Below are positions 11,756 to 21,900 of a DNA stretch of 64,000 bases, piece by piece; positions within the stretch are counted from its first letter, which is position 1; every line of letters begins with the position of its first letter. The stretch spans positions 1 to 64,000 of the forward strand of contig RPFO01002047.1 of NCBI GenBank assembly GCA_009746045.1, given 5' to 3'. The notes under the pieces are model-generated. The model was not told the origin of the DNA. It worked only from the letters and a program-made list of their open reading frames with translations, and made no database searches. This stretch comes from Mesostigma viride (Eukaryota; Streptophyta; Mesostigmatophyceae; Mesostigmatales; Mesostigmataceae). The translations under genes and the position numbers were made by a program.

Positions 11756-12040
11756 TCATAAATTTACCTCAGATTTCCCAGTGACACGGTCGGCTTCATC
11801 ATCCGAAGCACCAGAGGCAAGTATTCTCTCAAGTTCATTCACTGCGCCCCTGTGATACACGGCCGCTTGCATTTTCTTCCTTTCTTCATCATCTACACCT
11901 GTCACGGATACAGGGCCTGTATCCTTTGTCTGGTTCTCTTGCCCCGGTGGTTCATGGCCGGGATCCATTGTGTCTGGTGGGGCTACTGCGTCCTTTTCCA
12001 TCGCTGGTGCTTTCCGATATCCCCTACATGTAAAGACCAA
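11756..12040 (-). CDS. Small ORF in T1, unknown
   Basis: A 94-codon frame of normal composition reads MEKDAVAPPDTMDPGHEPPG ... AVNELERILASGASDDEADR. It starts within the foldback palindrome and stops at 11756. No family is recognised. It could be one exon of a T1 protein or chance. Confidence 0.25.
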   Translation of the reverse strand: MVFTCRGYRKAPAMEKDAVAPPDTMDPGHEPPGQENQTKDTGPVSVTGVDDEERKKMQAAVYHRGAVNELERILASGASDDEADRVTGKSEVNL

Positions 12041-12482
12041 ATGGTGGTGGCACGGAGTACAAAATTAATGGTGGTGGCACGCCGCCATTGTTGTTGTTGT
12101 TGTTGTGTCCCACGCCGCACACCGGTGGAGTACAATTTGGTGGTGGCACGGTGTGCCGGTGTGCCGGTGTGCCGGTGTGCCGGTGTGCCGGTGTGCCGGC
12201 CAGTGATTGGCCCGTTGCTGATTTTCTGATATGCAGCCTAGTAAAAATTGGCCGCAAATCTTGTGCCCACGTGCGACCGGACGAATTTGCGGCCAATTTT
12301 TATTAGGCTGCATGTCAGCAAATCAGCAACGGGCCAATCACTGGCCGGCACACCGGCACACCGGCACACCGGCACACCGGCACACCGGCACACCGGCACA
12401 CCACCAAATTGTACTCCAGAATGCCCGATGGTCTTTACATGTAGGGGATAATGAACCAGCGATGGAAGCACCAGCGATGGAA
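11998..12482. repeat. Foldback palindrome FB1 in T1
   Basis: Long inverted arms meet near 12275. The left arm carries TCCATCGCTGGTGCTT, CCCCTACATGTAAAGACC, GGAGTACAATTTGGTGG, a GGTGTGCC array, CCAGTGATTGGCCCGTTGCT and AAAATTGGCCGCAAAT. The right arm carries their reverse complements in reverse order. It is a cruciform-capable foldback element whose arms contain the same octamer used at the T1 ends. Confidence 0.85.
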
Positions 12483-12509
12483 GCGATTATGAGGATTTGT
12501 TTATATTAA

Positions 12510-14402
12510 GGGACGGTCCCGGCGCGAATATTTTTGGCGCCGAAAAATTCGCGGTACCCGTCCGTACCGTGAAAAAGTGGTGCACGGTGCGCGCACCCCT
12601 ACCGGAGCTGGCCATGGCGACGTGCTTTCAGGCAGAGTAGAAAAAGATAGCTCGCGGAATGCAGAGAAACTGAGCGAATCTTAAAGACGATGAGTAAATG
12701 ATACTACTTCGTAGCGGAGTTCGCGTTTTTTGCAGTGTCGATGATTTTATTGATGACCATCGCCACGGGGGTCCAATCTGATGTTTTCGTCGAGAGGAAT
12801 AAATTAGAATGCACGCTGGCGGCGGTGATTGTCAGGTTTTATGGGCTTTACCTAGCGTCAAGGATGCGTTTAAATTGTTATTGGTAAAGATTTAAAAAAT
12901 TTGCTGGGTTTCGGCAAGATTTCCGTCATGATCGGTAAGACACTCTCCAGGCTCGCGGGATGCGCGTCTTATTATTCCATGGAAGGTTGTTCTTTCTTGC
13001 GCCGCTGGGCGAAGGACAATGCCGGTAATGGTACGATCGTGTGATCAACGTGACCCTATGAATGTTTCGCTTCCTTGATGGGTTATCAACGCAAGTTTTC
13101 GGCTTTTTTCCGTGCAGTTAGCGCCAGGTATAATGCCATTCCGTGCTGCGCATCGCCAGATTCCTGGCACCTTTCAGTGGTTTTTATGTACGTTGCATGG
13201 CTGGGACGTGTCAAAGCGCGACCGTGGCATATCGTCAAGTTGTCAGGGATTTGCTGAGTGGTTTCTTGGAAGGAGATTGCTAACAGCACTCAGTTTTGTG
13301 TGAATATTGACGCGGCCTTTCTTAGCAGAGGCTTCATTGTGGTTAGAGGCTCACAAGCTTGAGTTTCTTTCTTGCCAAACAATTGCGCTGGAAAGAAAGG
13401 TGGCAGTGGTTTTTCTGAGGGGCATACTGCATGGGTGGAACTGCACGTAGGTAGGGGTTATGGTTGTCTTGTCGGCCTTTCTCCCACTAAAATGGGAGAG
13501 CCCTAATTCATATGCTGGCAAGGCAAGGTAACCATGGTGAGAAGCCTTGGCAATCAGCATGTATGACAATTCTGCTTTCTCTGTGGACTGTCTGTTGTTA
13601 CCCTTGTTGGGCAATTAGTGGATATGGCTTTCTAGGGTGTGTTTGAGCTTGGTTTTGGGATGATGCCCACACCATAAACCTGGAATATGCTTTAGAAGTG
13701 TCGGCTAGGCATGTAGAGCTACCTGCCTCATTGTTGTGCACACACGCAACAGGTTGCCCGTGTCAAGGTAAGGCAAGGGCACATGACGTGCCCAGCCACC
13801 TCCTTGTACATTGTGGTCGAATTGGGCATGGTCAGGAGCCTTTTGGATGGCATAGGAAGTGTTAGTGTGCCTTAATACTCACTAATGCCTTCCTTAGCGT
13901 CTGCACAGGTGGCCAACTGCCAAAATTAATAACTGCTACAGCTGAGCTCAGAATGCCACCAAACTTTGGTAGTGCCTTCTATGGTCATGACAGAATTCGA
14001 CTATTACTTTTTAGGCCTAATTGATGTGTTATGAGTGTGTATGGGGGCGCCCCGCCTAAAAAAGCGTATTTTTGGCCCAAAAATTAATAACTCAAAGGGA
14101 TGTGCTGATTTTGTTGATCCAATTAGGTAGAAACCATGTCCCATGACATTTTTATATGGGTATTACTTTTTTCATGCAACTGGTTCTCCCACTGGTCTGG
14201 GCAAGATGTGCCCCGGACAGCGTTTTTTTCTATTTTTAGCTCATAGCCGGTGTATGGCTGCGGGTAGTACCCCCAACAAGTGGTGGTATGCATGCCCAAA
14301 CATCATGTTTATGGTCCCCAAACATCATTCAGTGGTTGTCAGTTGCATTTCTGTAGTTATTAGGGGGCTTCAGTTTTGATACAATTCCATGGGACCCTCC
14401 CC
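12510..14402. mobile_element. N1: TTAA-target DNA transposon nested in T1
   Basis: The 1893-bp insert is flanked by TTAA (12506-12509 and 14403-14406). Its ends, GGGACGGTCCC and (inverted) GGGGAGGGTCCC, are imperfect inverted repeats. T2 keeps the corresponding empty site (ATTTGTTTATATTAAAATCT at about 21703), which proves the insertion. TTAA duplication suggests a piggyBac-like element; no transposase is seen. It is related to N2 (34008-36639) in inverted orientation. No convincing gene lies inside. Confidence 0.8.
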
Positions 14403-14406
14403 TTAA

Positions 14407-14592
14407 AATCTGGAAAGTTGCTAAAAATAGACATGCCAAAAATAGACCAACCGATGTCGGAAAATTCTGGAAAGTCAAATTCCTTCTACTGGTGTCCTGG
14501 ACATGCTGCCTACCAATATCTAGCATGTTTGGACTCAATTTGCTCCATGTAGGGCTTATAAGGGCATTTTTTGGCACTTTCATACCGTTGTG
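14407..14592 (+). repeat. Module shared by T1 and T2
   Basis: This stretch (AAAATAGACATGCCAAAAAT ... TTTTTTGGCACTTTCA) matches 21718-21900 in the same orientation with moderate divergence. In T1 it leads straight into the right octamer array; in T2 it leads into an ORF. Confidence 0.75.
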
Positions 14593-14594
14593 GA

Positions 14595-15390
14595 GGTGGC
14601 ACGGTGGCACGGTGGCACGGTGGCACGGTGGCACGGTGGCACGGTGGCACGGTGGCACGGTGGCACGGTGGCACGGTGGCACGGTGGCACGGTGGCACGG
14701 TGTCATGAGCATGTCTAGGTAACCCTTGCATGACCCATTACCCTTGATAAATCCCAATGGATAACCATTGTATGTGCAAATATGTGTGTTTATATGCAAC
14801 TTTTGAGGTGGCACAGTGGCACGGTGGCACGGTGGCACGATGCCACGGTGCCATGGTGTACGTCATGAGCATCTAGGTAACCCTTGCATGACCCATCCAC
14901 CTACATAAAACCCATGGATAACAATTGCATGTGCAAAGGTGTGTGTTTATATGCAATTTGAGGTGCAACGGTGTGCCGGTGTGCCGGTGTGCCGGTGTGC
15001 CGGTGTGCCGGTGTGCCGGTGTGCCGGTGTGCCGGTGTGCCGGTGTGCCGGTGGCACGGTGGCACGATGCCACGATGCAACGGTGTCATGAGCATGTCTA
15101 GGTAACCCTTGCATGACCCATTACCCTTGATAAATCCCAATGGATAACCATTGTATGTGCAAATATGTGTGTTTATATGCAACTTTTGAGGTGGCACGGT
15201 GGCACGGTGGCACGGTGGCACGATGCCACGGTGCCACGGTGTCATGAGCATCTAGGTAACCCTTGCATGACCCATCCACCTACATAAATCCCATGGATAA
15301 CAATTGCATGTGCAAAGGTGTGTGCATACATGCAATTTGAGGTGTGCCGGTGTGCCGGTGTGCCGGTGTGCCGGTGTGCCGGTGTGCCGG
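14595..15390 (+). repeat. T1 right subterminal octamer arrays
   Basis: Arrays of GGTGGCAC and GGTGTGCC alternate with a spacer of about 115 bp (AGGTAACCCTTGCATGACCC ... TGTGTTTATATGCAA) repeated four times. Orientation is opposite to the left-end arrays, so the element ends are mirror images. Confidence 0.9.
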
Positions 15391-15482
15391 CCGCCGACGA
15401 ACTTTTTTTTCCTCAAAGACTTTAGTTGAAACTTTAAATGCATGAAAATGCAACTTTCAAAACTGAAGTACAATTTGAAAAA

Positions 15483-15510
15483 TGTAGTACAATTCCAGGT
15501 GTGCTTAGGG
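15483..15510 (-). repeat. T1 right terminal inverted repeat
   Basis: The reverse complement reads CCCTAAGCACACCTGGAATT..., pairing with 8037-8064. GCT follows at 15511-15513. Confidence 0.8.
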
Positions 15511-16700
15511 GCTTCAGTTTGGCTGCGCTCGCCTCAACCTGCTGAGGCGGATTGGCTGGGGACGCCCCCCCAGACTGGCGCACGGCAACCGATGCAAGCA
15601 GCACATACCCGACCTGCAACACCGACATAGCCTGGCCTATCAAAGACCAGCGCTCACTCTCGAGCACGCCCGGCAGCGCCGAGGCCCCGACATGAAAACC
15701 CATGCTGGCCTCACGAAATTCTGCGGGTGGCTGCACCAACAGACCGGTGGTAGTGTCCCAAACGAGACCCTTACCCCGATCACGGTATGCTGTCGACCCT
15801 TGGTAACTGACCAGGGTCGGCAGTGCACACATGGGGCTCCCGACCCGGTTGACGCGTGCATATGGTGGGCGATCCTCGCTATCCACCTTCTGCGTGACTA
15901 GGTGGGAAGGCAATGCTACCTCCGCAGACACACTCGGATGCTGCCTTGCGACGGCCCCTAAGACCGCCTGCACACCGGTCGCACACGCCACGTTGGTCCA
16001 ATAGGCACGCAAACGATGCGTGAGCCCACCCAGCCCTGCGTTGTCACACACGATGGGCTCCCCCAGGAGTGCCACGATTGTAGCCCAGTCCTCCCGCACC
16101 GCCTGATGTGGGCTGTCACCCGCCACAACGTTCTCAAACAGATACGCAGGCGGATGGGGCTGACGCGACTGCAACAGTCCCACCACACGCAACAGTTCCC
16201 AGAACAGCGCGCTACGCGGATCAGCTAGCCCCCGCCCTTGCCCTGCCTGGCTCAGGCCCTGGCACTCCCAACCCGCAATTACCAAGTCGATGGCATGATG
16301 CCTGCGCAACAACTGCTGCACCTGCACCTCACCGATGGCTCTGATATCTTGAGGACATTCCCCAAACGGGTCACGCCATGCTGATGGCGGAAACTGCGCG
16401 GGATACTCTCGCGACAACACGCCACAGTGACTGAAGTACACCTGACGCGCCTTGTGCGATGGCTCTACCGCGATGAGTTTACGGCACACGCCGCCTGCGG
16501 CCAAAAAGCCTGCAATGCCCCCTCCGATCCCCGCAAACAGTTCCAACACTACCGCACCCTTGGCAAAATCAGGGGCCTGCGGTAAGATTGCAGCAGAAAA
16601 ATTACCTTGGGCCTCCAAGACACCCGGTTGCACCAAAGTGAGGCCATGGCTGGCCATCTGAGGAATGGTGATGACGGCTTCAGTCACCCGCTTGCGCATA
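15511..16700 (-). CDS. C5-cytosine DNA methyltransferase domain of E3
   Basis: The frame contains the SAM-binding motif I (LELFAGIGGGIAGF, about 16550-16500), an IAVEPSH motif II-like strand, the catalytic Cys loop as GWECQGLSQAG (about 16276-16240; the usual P before Cys is E), motif VI FENVV (about 16140), THRLR for motif VIII, and a C-terminal GQAMSV motif X. Together these indicate de novo or maintenance cytosine-C5 transfer to DNA. Removing T2 joins it in frame to the protease (...RQLA-MRKRV...), so it is a domain of the Gag-Pro polyprotein; the ATG at 16699 may be internal. The codons below 15511 in the visible frame belong to T1 and are not native. Related retrotransposon methyltransferases are published for charophytes and dinoflagellates. 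Confidence 0.88.
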
Positions 16701-16732
16701 CCCTAAGCTCGTCTGGATTTGTACTAGAACAC
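16701..16732 (+). repeat. T2 left terminal inverted repeat
   Basis: It is a perfect inverted match over about 31 bases to 23991-24021, beginning CCCTAAGCTCGTCTGGATTT. Confidence 0.85.
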
Positions 16733-16822
16733 GCAATTTGTAGTTCATTTTGAAAAGTTGTATTTTATTGAATTTAAAGTTTCCACTTAAGTCTCTGAGG
16801 AAGGGGAAGTTCATAGGACCCG

Positions 16823-17012
16823 TGACACCGTGACATCGTGACACCGTGACACCGTGACACCTCAAAATGCATATAAACACACATCTTTGCAGGTATGCAG
16901 TGATTATTAATGGGGATGATGTATTCAATGGGTCATTGCAAGTTTTACCTATGCTTCTGACACCGTGACACCGTGACACCGTGACACCGTGACACCGTGA
17001 CACCGTGACACC
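16823..17012 (+). repeat. T2 left subterminal octamer arrays
   Basis: Two arrays of GTGACACC (16823-16861 and 16959-17012) flank a spacer whose reverse complement (TGTGTTTATATGCATTTTGA) is homologous to the T1 right-end spacer. Confidence 0.9.
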
Positions 17013-17294
17013 GCAAATACCACGTATACACCTTCATAATAATCCTAGTAGAGACATTCATTTCTCCATACATCTCGGTCATCTCACCATATATCGTCTC
17101 ATGTTGATGTATTCTTGTTGTGCGTGTAGGTACCTTGCCGGGTCATGACAAGTTCAGCCATTCCTCGTTTATGCGGTCCAACGTCGCTTCAATAGGGCAT
17201 GTGATTAATATCTGGTAACAACTTATATATGTTGGCACGCCATGCGTCCAGGAATAGCTGTCTCACTTAATATGCATGCAAGCAACCATCAAAA

Positions 17295-17699
17295 TCACTT
17301 TGTCATGAAATCACTTGCCGGGATTTCAGTTTCTCGCTGGCCGGCCTGAAAAAGCTGGTTCTTTATAAACTCTTTCCGATCCGCAGGCTTCTTAGACCAC
17401 ATGTCGGTCCTCATCGTCCTGAGCTCCTCGAAATGCACGCTTCTCAAACAATGGCGGCCACAACCACAGTCCCAGTCCCTGCAAAGTGCCGCAGCCAAGG
17501 ACGAATCCTGGGTGCATTTCGCCAACACGGCGGCTGCAGATAACCGGACCCCGCGCCTCGCCATCATATTGAACACGACGACGCCCAGGAGTAATAGCAA
17601 GAAGAACATTCCCAAAACCTGCCAACCCAGCGCCCCCGCACTGGGCTCCATGAAAACGCCGGGTCTCGCCATGGCTATGTCAACTGGGCAATGTTGCAA
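17295..17699 (-). CDS. Small membrane-protein ORF in T2
   Basis: A 134-codon frame has one clear transmembrane segment (VLGMFFLLLLLGVVVFNMMA, residues about 28-47) followed by a Cys-rich stretch (CRDWDCGCGRHC) and a charged tail. Composition is that of a real protein. Function unknown; it may be one exon of a T2 gene or a captured host fragment. From 17013 to 17294 nothing else is seen. Confidence 0.35.
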   Translation of the reverse strand: MQHCPVDIAMARPGVFMEPSAGALGWQVLGMFFLLLLLGVVVFNMMARRGVRLSAAAVLAKCTQDSSLAAALCRDWDCGCGRHCLRSVHFEELRTMRTDMWSKKPADRKEFIKNQLFQAGQRETEIPASDFMTK

Positions 17700-17904
17700 A
17701 CATCATTTGTCCCCCCCCTCCCCATCTATTTCTACGTTGGCAGATGGCAAACGTAGATCCCCACGCCATGTGTGGGGGGTAATAAAACATGGCAGACCGG
17801 GATGTCACGCCAGCCCGGTCTGCCCGAGTTGTTTAGCCCATGTTACCTCATTTGGCAGCGATCACCATCGCTGCTGCTCTCGTGAATTCGGGGTGAAAGC
17901 GCAC

Positions 17905-18212
17905 GGTGTCACGGTGTCTCAACATGTTTGTAGTTGGTTTGTAGTTGGTGTCTCGGTGTCTCAGAAACTCGTGGTCCGCATTGAGTGGGTGTCACGGTGT
18001 CACGACATCTGATTGGCCCGGTTCAGATTCGTTTTTTTTTAAATTTTTTTTTAATTCGTTTTTTTTTTTTTTTAATTTGGGGCGAATCTGAACCGGGCCA
18101 ATCAGATGTCGTGACACCGTGACACCCACTCAATGCGGACCACGAGTTTCTGAGACACCGAGACACCAACTACAAACCAACTACAAACATGTTGAGACAT
18201 GGGTGTCACAAC
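17905..18212. repeat. Foldback palindrome FB2 in T2
   Basis: Arms of about 140 bp (GGTGTCTCAACATGTTTGTA ... CTGATTGGCCCGGTTCAGAT) are inverted copies about a T/A-rich centre near 18040-18075. GGTGTCAC octamers, the T2 subterminal motif, occur in the arms. It parallels FB1 of T1. Confidence 0.85.
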
Positions 18213-19152
18213 CGATGTCACAAGGTGTGCAGCAGGTATTTCCTTTCAATCCCCGAGGAAATTATCAACCATTCATCGGCCATTCTGGTCAGGATAGCTA
18301 AGAATGGCTAGCGAATAAAAAGGCAGTATCGAGGCTGGAAATTTTAGTGTATGCTCCTAGGGTCATATATTACTTGCCGTTATTTTTTTTCGCCACAAAT
18401 TCTGCGGAGTCCTTCCATTTTGGCGTCATTCACAGGTGGGTGCCTGTTTTGTCGCCGATTTTCTCTCGACCCCACCTACCTGCAGCAAAAAATTTTCCCG
18501 ATGAAAGTCGCCCTAACATCTGGTTTTTGACACTAACCGACGCATTTTTTAGTTTTTAAGGCCTTGACCGAAGCACTTTTTTCATTACCGGCTCAGTTTG
18601 CTTTAACCGAGCTGGCGCGATTTTTAATCCAATTTCTAGGCTGGGCCAGGCGTCGCAGACCCGTAATCCGTTTTTAAGTGCTTTTGTGCCCGATATCGTG
18701 TCTTTTGCAGGCGTTCTTGGCATCAAAGACGCCGTGGCGTCAGGGGCTAAAACGGACCTCCGCACGTTCGTTAACTGCGGCGAGCATGTCAATGCCGCCA
18801 GCAATTTTTGCTGCCGCGTCTGTGAAACGATTGCGATGCAAGACCGTTGTCGACGTGACGGAGTGGTATGTGCACATTCAGGTGCGAATTTCTTCGCTGT
18901 TGAAACCCCGGCCGGTAGCAGACAAGTATTTCACCGTATCCCCTTTCCCCGAGTCTCTCTTTTCCGTCATGTTTTCATCTTACGGAAAGCGCGTATAAAG
19001 CATCAGTGAGCGACAGTATGATGGCGAGCCGTTTGCTCGCATCAGGGCTGTGCGGCTTATTCTAGAGAGAAGCGATCAAGCAGATTTTGCAGCCGGATGT
19101 GAGGGAGGGGCCCTGCTGGGGTGGGAATAAACTGCTGTGAGTGACCGATCCA
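18213..19152. other. T2 internal stretch without recognised features
   Basis: There are only short overlapping frames on both strands and no motif. The frames at 18678-19009 could hide an exon (KTVVDVTEWYVHIQVRISSL in one reading), but nothing decides it. Confidence 0.4.
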
Positions 19153-20294
19153 CTCCCTTCCTCCCTCCCTCCCTCCCTCCCTCCCTCCTCCCTCCCTCCC
19201 TCCCTCCCTCCCTCCCTCCCTCCCTCCCTCCCTCCCTCCCTCCCTCCCTCCCTCCCTCCCTCCCTCCTCCCTCCCTCCCTCCCTCCCTCCCTCCCTCCTC
19301 CCTCCCTCCTCCCTCCCTCCCTCCCTCCCTCCCTCCTCCCTCCCTCCCTCCCTCCCTCCCTCCCTCCCTCCCTCCCTCCCTCCCTCCCTCCCTCCCTCCC
19401 TCCCTCCCTCCCTCCCTCCTCCCTCCCTCCCTCCCTCCCTCCCTCCCTCCCTCCCTCCCTCCCTCCCTCCCTCCCTCCCTCCCTCCTCCCTCCCTCCCTC
19501 CCTCCCTCCCTCCCTCCCTCCCTCCCTCCCTCCCTCCCTCCCTCCCTCCTCCCTCCCTCCCTCCCTCCCTCCCTCCCTCCCTCCCTCCCTCCCTCCTCCT
19601 CCCTCCCTCCCTCCCTCCCTCCCTCCCTCCCTCCCTCCCTCCCTCCCTCCCTCCCTCCCTCCCTCCCTCCTCCCTCCCTCCCTCCCTCCCTCCCTCCCTC
19701 CCTCCCTCCCTCCTCCCTCCCTCCCTCCCTCCCTCCCTCCCTCCCTCCCTCCCTCCCTCCCTTCCTCCCTCGTGAACTCACTCGTGGACTCACTCACTCG
19801 TGGACTCACTCCCTCACTCACTCACCCACCCACCCACCCACCCACCCACCCACCCACCCACCCACCCACCCACCCACCCACCCACCCACCCACCCACCCA
19901 CCCACCCACCCACCCACCCACCCACCCACCCACCCACCCACCCACCCACCCACCCACCCACCCACCCACCCACCCACCCACCCACCCACCCACCCACCCA
20001 CCCACCCACCCACCCACCCACCCACCCACCCACCCACCCACCCCCCCCCCCCACCCACCCACCCACCCACCCACCCACCCACCCACCCACCCACCCACCC
20101 ACCCACCCACCCACCCACCCACCCACCCACCCACCCACCCACCCACCCACCCACCCACCCACCCACCCACCCACCCACCCACCCACCCACCACCCACCCA
20201 CCCACCCACCCACCCACCCACCCACCCACCCACCCACCCACCCACCCACCCACCCACCACCACCCACCCACCCACCCACTCACTCACTCACTCA

Positions 20295-20338
<44 letters not shown>

Positions 20339-20490
20339 CTCACGCACGCACGCACTCACTCACTCACTCACTCACTCACTCACTCACTCACTCACTCACT
20401 CACTCACTCACTCACTCACTCACTCACTCACTCACTCACTCACTCACTCACTCACTCACTCACTCACTCACTCACTCACTCACTCACTTA
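19153..20490 (+). repeat. 1.3-kb composite tetranucleotide block in T2
   Basis: (TCCC)n with scattered TCC slips (19153-19765) is followed by (CCCA)n with a C10 interruption (19824-20278), (CGCA)n (20294-20352) and (CTCA)n (to 20488). The very long proline/serine/threonine/histidine frames here are translations of the repeat. Confidence 0.97.
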
Positions 20491-20669
20491 GTAACTTGCA
20501 CATGCACCACATGCGCAAGGAGGACACCAAGAGCTTCACCAACCACCGTCGAAAGCTTGGCTGTGATGCCAAGGGCAAGGGTGTGGGGGTGTCCATGTTG
20601 ACACAGTGCATGAAGGCTGACAAGGTCAGGCAGAGATTGTGCAGGGAGGTGCCACTACCTCCTAGCTAG
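20491..20669 (+). CDS. Possible terminal exon in T2
   Basis: Directly after the microsatellite, one frame reads HHMRKEDTKSFTNHRRKLGC ... DKVRQRLCREVPLPPS and stops at 20669. It has ordinary, basic composition, unlike the repeat. No family is recognised; a remnant of a transposon protein is possible. Confidence 0.3.
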
Positions 20670-20959
20670 CGATACCGAGATGAGGGCGCGCAAACGCATC
20701 AGCGCCATGCCGCGTGTTGAGTAATTTGCAACTACATTACTTGGCATGCTGTGGGTGCACGTGTAAAATGACCTTTCTAGCCATGCATGCGACAGCTGCC
20801 AATATTATGTTCAGCAAGCTCCTCCCTATAATAGAAATTGCGTGAGCATCCACATGGCCACATGTGCATATTGTCAGCTGTGTCTATATCAATGAACTTT
20901 TATGTATGTCTCCTGGACGGGTTGTCTTACATCACTCGTGAATGGTTTCCATGTTTTAG

Positions 20960-21620
20960 TGAGTCATCTTATTTGAGTTGACCAGATTGTCTCCTTGATA
21001 TTCCACACTGGCAGTTTCGCATCCATGGGTAAGAATTTGTAATGGAAACTGGCAGGTATGGCATTGATAGCTCTACCAAATAGAACATGATCGGCCTGAA
21101 TTTTTGTGGAATGTCTAAAATCATGATGGCTAAGATGCATGCAAGTTTCCAGCCTCAACAGAGCACATCTTGTACGGAAACTGCACTGAAATGTGATGAA
21201 AAATACGAAAAACGTGCATTTTTGGTAACATTTGTGAGCAAACTGACATCAAATACCCTCTGATGGTTCTGAATTTTTGTGGAATGTCTAAAATAATGAT
21301 GGCAAAGATGCATGCAAGTTTCCAGCCTGAACTGAGCACATCTTGTATGGAAACTGCCATGGAATGTGATGAAAAATACGAAAAACGTGCATTTTTGGTA
21401 ACATTTGTGAGCAAACTGACATCAAATACCCTATGATGGACCTGAATTTTTGTGGGATGTCTAGAATAATGATGTTTAAGATGCCTACAAGTTTCCAGCC
21501 TCAACCGAGCACAGCTTGTATGGAAACTGCAATGAAATGTGATGAAAAATACAAAAAACGCACATTTTTGCTAGCATTTGGTGGCATTTTGTTACCAAAT
21601 GCGGTTGGATGACCATCAGA
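20960..21620 (+). repeat. About 170-bp satellite array in T2
   Basis: Three main copies are spaced about 170 bp (AAGTTTCCAGCCT near 21148, 21317 and 21489), with GAAATGTGATGAAAAATAC and GAATTTTTGTGG as internal landmarks. A short shared core with the T1 satellite (GCATGC...AAGTTTC...GCCTG) suggests distant relation. Confidence 0.85.
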
Positions 21621-21717
21621 TCTTGTGTACAGTCATTAGTCATGAGTATCAACTTACTTGCAAACAGCCAGGTCAAGAACTCTTTATTTGCATATTAGAA
21701 TGTATTTGTTTATATTA

Positions 21718-21900
21718 AAATCTGGAAAACTGCTAAAAATAGAAATGCCAAAAATAGGTCAGCTGAGGTCCGGTAAGTCCGGAAAGTTGCAATCCTTCTA
21801 CTGGTGTCCTGAACATGCTACCTACCAAGATCTAGCATGTTTCGACAATATTTGCATCGTACAGGAGTTATAAGGCTGTTTTTTGGCACTTTCAGACCGT
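21718..21900 (+). repeat. T2 copy of the T1/T2 shared module
   Basis: Homologous to 14407-14592. Directly before it, ATTTGTTTATATTAAAATCT is the uninterrupted target of N1. Confidence 0.75.

Larger units (their letters stand above)
8037..15510. mobile_element. T1: CACTA-like DNA transposon inserted in E3
   Basis: This 7474-bp unit has about 28-bp terminal inverted repeats (CCCTARGCACACCTGGAATT...) and a 3-bp GCT duplication. It interrupts E3 between methyltransferase and RT. Three-base duplications with short C-rich TIRs and repeated subterminal motifs are typical of the CACTA/EnSpm superfamily. No transposase ORF is visible, so it is probably non-autonomous. Contents: octamer arrays near both ends, a 183-bp satellite, composite tetranucleotides, a foldback palindrome and the nested TTAA transposon N1. 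Confidence 0.8.

Noticed and set aside
15434-15510. Last 25 codons of the visible methyltransferase frame
   Set aside because: They are T1 terminal sequence read through. The native frame continues into the DNMT-RT linker.
19137-20669. Very long Pro/Ser and Thr/His/Pro reading frames
   Set aside because: They are translations of (TCCC)n and (CCCA)n in several frames at once, with no non-repeat protein sequence.
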